This document shows positions 58,582 through 64,000 of a DNA stretch of 64,000 nt, in pieces. Under the pieces are notes generated by a model. The model had not been told where the DNA came from. It was given only the letters and a program-made list of their open reading frames with translations, and ran no database searches. The DNA is taken from contig NC_067204.1 of the NCBI RefSeq assembly GCF_026262505.1, positions 24,149,300 through 24,213,299 of the forward strand, given 5' to 3'. The stretch comes from Trichomonas vaginalis G3 (taxonomy: Eukaryota > Parabasalia > Trichomonadida > Trichomonadidae). Numbering within the stretch: position 1 is the first letter of the stretch; every line of letters starts with the position of its first letter. The translations under genes were made by a program, and so were the position numbers.

Positions 58582-60252
58582 ATGTCAAATGAAACAGCAT
58601 CTATGAGAGAAATACAACACAACCGACAACTCATTATGCAAGCTCTAAATAAGAACACAACAAACTTTTCAAACCATTCTAAGATATCTGAGTCATTGAA
58701 AGGGGGTGACTTAAAACTGACAATAAACCCAATGACAGATGAGTTTCTATTTCAAGACAATAAGAACAATACTGTCTGTATAAATCCAACAAAAGGAACT
58801 TTAAACGAGAAACCTATAAATGAACTTCTTTTGAAAGCAGATGTTGACAACAAAGCTGACAAAGAATATGTAGACGATGCAATAGCAAAAGAAGAAGAAA
58901 GAGCTAACAATGCTTATGCAACAAAAGAACATACTCATCCTGAACTAGCAGACAAAACATATGTTGACAATAAAATGTCAAGTGAAGTGACAAGAGCTGA
59001 AAACGAATATTCTAAAAAGACTCATATACATTATATTAACCAAATACCAAGTCTTAAGGAAACATTAGAGACAAAAGCGGATAAGACTCATACACATTCT
59101 ATATCTGATATTACAAACTTACAAGAAACCTTAAACAGGAAAAGTGACATTGGACATACACATACATCTTCTGAAATAACAGACTTAAACGTTAGCCTTG
59201 AAAATAAAGCAGATAAAACATATGTCAATGAAATATACCAAAGTTTGATAGGAACAAAAAATATTGAAACTATTGTTGGTGACTTTTCTGTCAATGAAGA
59301 AAATAAATATTTTAGATGGCAGTTGGTACAGTCCTTAAAAAATGGTACACGGCATAAACTCATTCCGAAAAATAACAATGAAATGTATGTAAGCTATAAA
59401 AAGAATGATGGTACACAAGTTAAAGTTCCATTAGACAACAACTGCTACTTAAACTTATATGGAGACGAACAAAAGAAATATTTAAGAGTTTATGAAATGG
59501 TGGATATGATATTACCTGACCCAGCTCCGGCACCACATTATTATGACTATGGAGATGACGACAGAACACCACATGTAGATGAACAAAAGCTAACATTATA
59601 TTTAGATTATTATAGATATAAAAGATATAATGCAATAGAAAAAACGAGAATAGTATATTATTATACAGATGACAGAAATAAATATTATAGTCAAGATTTT
59701 ACCTACCCTGAAAACATAAGATTATATTATAAAAAATATTCTGACACAAACCAGAAGAAACCTGAAATAGTTGCACTATATTTTAAGTTCAAAAGAGACA
59801 ATCCTATAATATCTCATATGTTTGATTTAATGAACCCAGTAGGTTCTATTTATACATCTATGGATGCAAGAGGTCCTCAAGTAATGTTTGGTGTTGGTGC
59901 ATGGGAACAAATAGTCGACAGGTTTTTGTATTGTGCAAACTCTTCAAAGGAAACAGGTGGAAGTAAAACGATTTCAGGTGAAAATTTACCTGCACACAGT
60001 CATTACATAGATTTAAGTACATCTCAAGCAGGTTGGCATAAGCATAGATATTGGGATTGGTCAGGAATGACAAAAGGTAAAGGATATGATGTTAAAGACG
60101 ACGTTAAGTTTGCTATAAATTGTTACTGGAGTGACACTCAGGGAGAAGGAAACCATACACATTTCGTTTCAGGATATACGCAAACAACGGGACAAAGTAA
60201 AGAATACATGCCACCTTACATGACAGTTTACGCATGGTATAGAATTGCTTAG
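58582..60252 (+). CDS. Long tail-fibre-like protein of the Maverick
   Basis: 556 aa. Residues about 80-220 contain fibre repeats of the KADKTYVDNKMSSEV and ETKADKTHTHSISDIT type, residues about 220-410 a separate domain, and the C-terminal 140 residues the collar-like tip: LMNPVGSIYTSMDARGPQ, GAWEQIVDRFLYCANSSKET, SGENLPAHSHYIDLS, GEGNHTHFVSGYTQTTG, YMPPYMTVYAWYRIA. It is a paralogue of 1785-2483 but more than twice as long. Fibres of this kind are trimeric and bind cell surfaces in phages; that role here is inference. The frame is uninterrupted. Confidence 0.82.
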   Translation: MSNETASMREIQHNRQLIMQALNKNTTNFSNHSKISESLKGGDLKLTINPMTDEFLFQDNKNNTVCINPTKGTLNEKPINELLLKADVDNKADKEYVDDAIAKEEERANNAYATKEHTHPELADKTYVDNKMSSEVTRAENEYSKKTHIHYINQIPSLKETLETKADKTHTHSISDITNLQETLNRKSDIGHTHTSSEITDLNVSLENKADKTYVNEIYQSLIGTKNIETIVGDFSVNEENKYFRWQLVQSLKNGTRHKLIPKNNNEMYVSYKKNDGTQVKVPLDNNCYLNLYGDEQKKYLRVYEMVDMILPDPAPAPHYYDYGDDDRTPHVDEQKLTLYLDYYRYKRYNAIEKTRIVYYYTDDRNKYYSQDFTYPENIRLYYKKYSDTNQKKPEIVALYFKFKRDNPIISHMFDLMNPVGSIYTSMDARGPQVMFGVGAWEQIVDRFLYCANSSKETGGSKTISGENLPAHSHYIDLSTSQAGWHKHRYWDWSGMTKGKGYDVKDDVKFAINCYWSDTQGEGNHTHFVSGYTQTTGQSKEYMPPYMTVYAWYRIA

Positions 60253-61154
60253 TCGTCATTTTCAACTTCTTTAGCATATTCGTCAGGAGTTGTCTTATAT
60301 TTGTTAGGAACTGTCTTTGAAAGTATACCACCTTGAACTTTGACAAGTTTGAAACGAGGTCTGACAATAGCAGTTTTATCTTCTGCTTGCAGTGTGTACA
60401 TTTTGCCATGTTTGCCTAAAACTTCATAATATTCTCTTGTATACTTTCTTCTATTTTTACGAACACGAATGTGAGTACCTGTCGGGTTCCCATTGTTGTC
60501 ATAGTCAATAATATTTTCATATGGGTCGCGTTTAGGTATTTCTATTTTTACTTTGTCACCTTTCTGAAGTTTGAAGCCCGGCATTCTTTCTTGTTTGTCT
60601 CTTTTGACTAAATTATTAAATATATAGTCTTTCTCTAAGTCAGGGTTGTTTTTCATTTCTTCGAGGGAGTGGTTTCCCAAACCTTTTGTTTACGGTTATT
60701 GTAAATATTTAAAAACTTGTCTCATCTTTGCCTGGGAGAAGTGTCTATACTTGTCGTCATATGACATTTCATTTGCTTCACCACCTTGTGGTTGGTTTAA
60801 GTCTCTTAACATTTTTATACATCCGTCAATGACACCAAGAGCAGAATGGTTTTGGTCGACAATGAAATATTGGTTTACATTTTTTGAACGCAGATAGTTT
60901 TTTACATCATCTGATTTGAAAGAACTTTCACAGTCAGATGTCAGTTTTGTTGGATGGTATTTGTCAACGAATATTGTCAAAGCTGCTAAGATATCTAAAA
61001 TAGCTTTGGACTGTAATGGTATGGCTTCACAGTATCTTGTGTTTTGACCAACAAATATTAACCAGTATGGAGGTCCATCTGTTCTAACTCTCGGAATGTT
61101 TTCCAAGATATCCATAAACCAAGCATTTGGTGTTGAACTAAAGATTTTTATCAT
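60249..61154 (-). pseudogene. Retroviral-type (rve) integrase region of the Maverick
   Basis: The N-proximal part (60696-61154) has the RNase H-like integrase core: NAWFMDILENIPR, PPYWLIFVGQNTRYCEAIPL, LTSDCESSFKSDDVKNYLRS, and a final helical segment. The C-terminal part (60249-60680) has an SH3/chromodomain-like end (LQKGDKVKIEIPKRD, TREYYEVLGKHGKMYTLQ). Polinton integrases are related to retroviral and LTR integrases. The region looks broken, with one or two breaks. It overlaps the fibre gene stop by 4 bp on the other strand. Confidence 0.78.
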
Positions 61155-61226
61155 GAGTGCTTTCTTTGTCGCTTTAGAAACATAGGGGTCCTCTGTTCGG
61201 ATTCGTCATTTTTTACCCTATAAGAA

Positions 61227-61629
61227 ATGGGTTTATTTGGCGCATTAGCAGGAGTTGCATCTAGATTTTTACCCGCAGTGGGAACAATAGCCAGAGGTGC
61301 ATTTGGAATTGGAAGGAAGATTTTTGAGTACATTAGGTATACTTAAAGAGAAAGCACAACCTATTATACAAACTGTACAGAAAGGTTGGGATGTAGCACG
61401 AGATGCAACAAATCTTATTCCAAATCCTGAAACAAGAGGAAAAGTTCAAGGATGGATGGACAATGTAGGAAGACAAGCAGGAAACTATTATAACAAAGCA
61501 AATGACTACTATAACCAAGCAGGACACTATATGGACCAAGGTGAAAGATTCTTTAACAGAGGATATAACCATGCACAACAATGGGTAAGCAATAACCAAC
61601 CGCAACCACCTCAAACTTGGGAAATGTAA
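61227..61629 (+). pseudogene. Amphipathic/hydrophobic virion-like protein region
   Basis: Two overlapping plus-strand frames: one starts MGLFGALAGVASRFLPAVGT then IARGAFGIGRKIFEY (61227 on), the other covers 61300-61629 with KAQPIIQTVQKGWDVARDAT and a Tyr/Asn/Gln-rich tail (YYNKANDYYNQAGHYMDQG). It resembles the small Gly/Ala-rich minor virion proteins of the element. It looks broken, with about one break. Confidence 0.5.
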
Positions 61630-61827
61630 GGTTTTTAACTAGGATGAAATGAACATGCAGCATTGAGACAAATGAGTTCAAGATGGATTTGTCGGCTTCC
61701 AGCATTTAAACCGATACCATATAGTCAGCTCAGCATGTGAAACTGAATATATATTAAAGGAACCATCCACCTCCACAACAACAACCAGTTGAAAACAAAT
61801 CAAACTAAAAATTTTTACTGAGATGAA

Positions 61828-62280
61828 ATGACCGAAGAAGTTGAAACGGTAGATTTGACACCACAAACAAAAAGTTCAGAACCATTGTCAAAACCTGTCA
61901 AAGAACTTACAGATGAAGAGAAAAATTCAATAATAGAAAGTGCCAGGTCTGGAAATACAAACCCTAACTATAAAGTCACTTTTCATAGAAATGGAACGGC
62001 TAGTATCTCAAAAAAGAAACAGACTCTCACAAATAAAATATTGAAGTCTGAAGGAGCTTTCGAGACAACAGATGGAAAAGTTTACTTCACTGACCAACAG
62101 TTCATTATAGAACATCTCATTGACTTAGAGTCGAAATATTCTAAACTTTACAACAAACACAAAAAGTTGAAAGGAAAACAAAAACAAATGGCATATGATA
62201 TTTATGAAGATGTTGACGACACAACTGTTCCTGCAAGTGAAGTAAAGTCAGAGAACCGAAAAGTGACGAAAAACCGATAG
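61828..62280 (+). CDS. Hypothetical Maverick protein with coiled coil, 150 aa
   Basis: MTEEVETVDLTPQTKSSEPL: acidic N-terminus, then a beta-like part (NYKVTFHRNGTASISKKKQ), then a coiled coil (EHLIDLESKYSKLYNKHKKL). No family recognised. The 200 bp after it are Lys/Gln-rich coding-like sequence without a clear gene. Position before the polymerase suggests a replication or virion function, unproven. Confidence 0.5.
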   Translation: MTEEVETVDLTPQTKSSEPLSKPVKELTDEEKNSIIESARSGNTNPNYKVTFHRNGTASISKKKQTLTNKILKSEGAFETTDGKVYFTDQQFIIEHLIDLESKYSKLYNKHKKLKGKQKQMAYDIYEDVDDTTVPASEVKSENRKVTKNR

Positions 62281-62457
62281 AAGAAGAAAAAACCAAAAAC
62301 TGAAGATAAACCAAAACCAAAGTTTAGTTTCCAAACTAAACCAAGTCAACCTTCATTAGCTGGTATGGGTTGGCGTCAAAAGACTTATGGCAGCAGGCGG
62401 TTATGTAAAGTAAAAGAAAAAAATATTTTTTATTTTATAAAAATGCCCCATATAGAA

Positions 62458-64000
62458 TGGACAGAAAGTCTGCTAGAATAAAAGCAGAGTTGCAAAGATA
62501 TGGTTGGAGAGTTCGAAGAAGTTTAAATATAGGAAGGGAAAGCCAATAAAAGTCTATGACAAATTGGCAGGTCTTACCTACGAATTAGATTTGGAAACAG
62601 CACGTGCCAATTATCCAAACAGACTAGAGAGGTTAGAAGAAGAACGTCTTATGGACATGCCTTTCGATGTTAGTGAACCTCAAGTTGAAGGACACGACGG
62701 CTTTGCCAGATTCTACTGGAAACATGACGAACAATTGCATCCTTTGAGAGGAAAAAAGGAAAGGTGAAGACGCACATGCTCCATGGAAAGAACAAGATAT
62801 GCATATGAAAAGTATCGTGAAGTTAGAAGTCAAATTACTTCTGGTCGAACCTTTACAGTAAACTTTGACGAAGGAAAGAACAAAGAAGGCTTCATGGGAG
62901 TACTTGCTGCAATTCAAGACGGAAATAAAGAAAGGACACAAATCTCAGATTGACCATAACAGATTTGGATGGTCACATTTACTATGCACATGGCAATGAA
63001 CAAACAGCCGCAAAACTTCTTGACGCTTTCAAGACTACAAAGAGAGAACAAATGGTTGACTCCGACTCAGACATTTTGAATGCAATTGAAGGAATTGCAA
63101 GTGTCAAGTTCGAATGGTACCAACCTAACCCTCAAGCAGTCAGACAACATGCTGGATACTTCCCGTTCATAAATAAGTCTGACATTGACTTGACAAGGTA
63201 TGGAATTTACAATTCAATTGAAACAATTGTCAACGAACCTTGCATTCTTACATGTCTCAGGAACTCTGGTCTTGTTACAGATGAGTGAAGTATCATGTGT
63301 GAAGACAAGGTACATTCTCAGAGGTCAATTGGCAAAAATTGCACCGTTGGCAAATGTCAATATCCGAGTCAACATACCTACAGCTAAAGGTTCTTCACAT
63401 GACGACTATGTTGTTGACAAAGACTTACCATGGTTGAAGATTGTAATTGTCCACAACCACTTCATGTTGAACGAAAGTCTTACAAACCCATTCTTTGGTA
63501 AAAGTAAGTGCAACATTGTCAGAGCTGTAAACATTCTTTTCGAGAAAGGTTTGTTGGAACCAATTCCAGATGACAAGCTGACAGAAACTTTTGTACCAAA
63601 AGACGAAACAAACTTTTCATTGTTAGCAAGACCAAAAGTTGTTCCAGACAAAGTTCTAGTACAAAAGAAGTACACAGTTCCACAAGGGGTTGGTATGTTC
63701 GGATACCAACCTGAACCAGAAGAACTTCCAATGAGGTTGCAAGAACTTCAAGATGCTATAAACAAACTTCCATTGAGACATCCAATTGACGTCAAATTGT
63801 ATTGGAGAGCATCTGAGTTAGGTCAGAAGGTTTTATATGAAACAGGTTGCTTCGACGATGTTTATGAGATAACAGGAGAAGTTTCTCAGAAGATAAGAGA
63901 CTCACTTGAATTTCCACAAACTGGACCAATTGGTTGCGACAAGTTCGACTCAGATGAAAAGATATACTATGTCGACCTTAACGCTGCATACATGAGGTTT
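62458..64000 (+). pseudogene. DNA polymerase B (protein-primed type) of the Maverick, 5' part, running off the window
   Basis: Several plus-strand frames in a row (62458 on, 62504-62767, 62950-63288, then 63281 to the window end without a stop). The last frame begins MSEVSCVKTRYILRGQ and reaches KIYYVDLNAAYMRF at the very end; DxxxxY in a YxVDxNAAYM context is motif A (polymerase palm) of family B polymerases, of the kind in protein-primed enzymes and Polintons. The N-terminal exonuclease part would lie in the preceding frames. The gene looks broken, with a few breaks, and is cut by the window. Confidence 0.7.

Larger units (their letters stand above)
55850..64000. mobile_element. Maverick/Polinton, right copy (partial; runs off the window)
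   Basis: Gene order: adenine methyltransferase (+), small membrane protein (+), hypothetical (+), amphipathic protein (+), 282-aa structural-like protein (-), long fibre (+), integrase (-), amphipathic protein region (+), hypothetical (+), protein-primed-type DNA polymerase B (+, cut by the window). Integrase plus polymerase B plus virion-like genes define a Maverick/Polinton. Its fibre is a paralogue of the left element's, but gene content and codon texture differ, so it is a distinct lineage. It looks broken, with several breaks. The left end is near 55.85 kb; terminal repeat not identified. Confidence 0.88.

Noticed and set aside
61151-61333. 60-codon minus-strand frame next to the integrase
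   Set aside because: It is antisense to the better-supported small virion-like frame at 61227; amino-acid pattern is that of a shadow.

Overview
The window looks like nuclear DNA of a trichomonad parabasalid, most probably Trichomonas vaginalis or a very close relative. The evidence is: very A+T-rich DNA with compact, intronless genes; several ATGs preceded within about 20 nt by a TCAC/TTTT initiator (Inr) of the kind used in T. vaginalis; TAAA poly(A)-type motifs at or next to stop codons; two copies of a mariner element matching Tvmar1 in architecture; Maverick/Polinton elements; DUF3447-type ankyrin genes; and a pyruvate phosphate dikinase gene typical of this lineage's energy metabolism.

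Layout. Bases 1-9300 are part of one Maverick/Polinton, which continues to the left. It carries a higher-order satellite, a KilA-N gene, a tail-fibre-like gene, a probable major capsid gene, packaging ATPase remains and small amphipathic virion-like proteins. Bases 9.6-22.8 kb are ordinary host genes: an ankyrin protein, a glycerophosphodiester phosphodiesterase, a TBC-like protein, a long coiled-coil protein, a BTB/BACK-like plus F5/8C protein, an ABCA-type half transporter and GDP-mannose pyrophosphorylase. Bases 23-41 kb are accessory, repeat-rich DNA: an ankyrin gene split by a mariner, a surface-protein-like gene split by a Mutator-like element, two further BTB/BACK-like proteins, an HxxxD acyltransferase, two putative non-autonomous elements (TA- and TTAA-flanked), a membrane sulfatase/LtaS-like enzyme and the second mariner. 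Bases 41.5-51.6 kb hold PPDK, a beta-helix surface protein, an ARM-like protein and an LRR-PP2C protein; three of these four have single-base frame breaks, nearly all at homopolymers. Bases 51.6-55.8 kb are gene-poor and contain a GC-rich island of unknown origin. From about 55.85 kb to the end is a second, different Maverick with a Dam-type adenine methyltransferase, small virion-like proteins, a long fibre, an integrase and DNA polymerase B running off the window.

How the genes relate. The host genes are a mix of housekeeping metabolism (PPDK, GMPP, GDPD), membrane transport and surface functions, and large paralogous families. Three genes (17.2, 30.3 and 33.6 kb) share one N-terminal platform but carry different C-terminal domains. 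In two places a DNA transposon insertion can be read back to the base because removing the element plus one target-site copy restores a host reading frame. I found no tRNA, rRNA, CRISPR array or spliceosomal intron that I could support.
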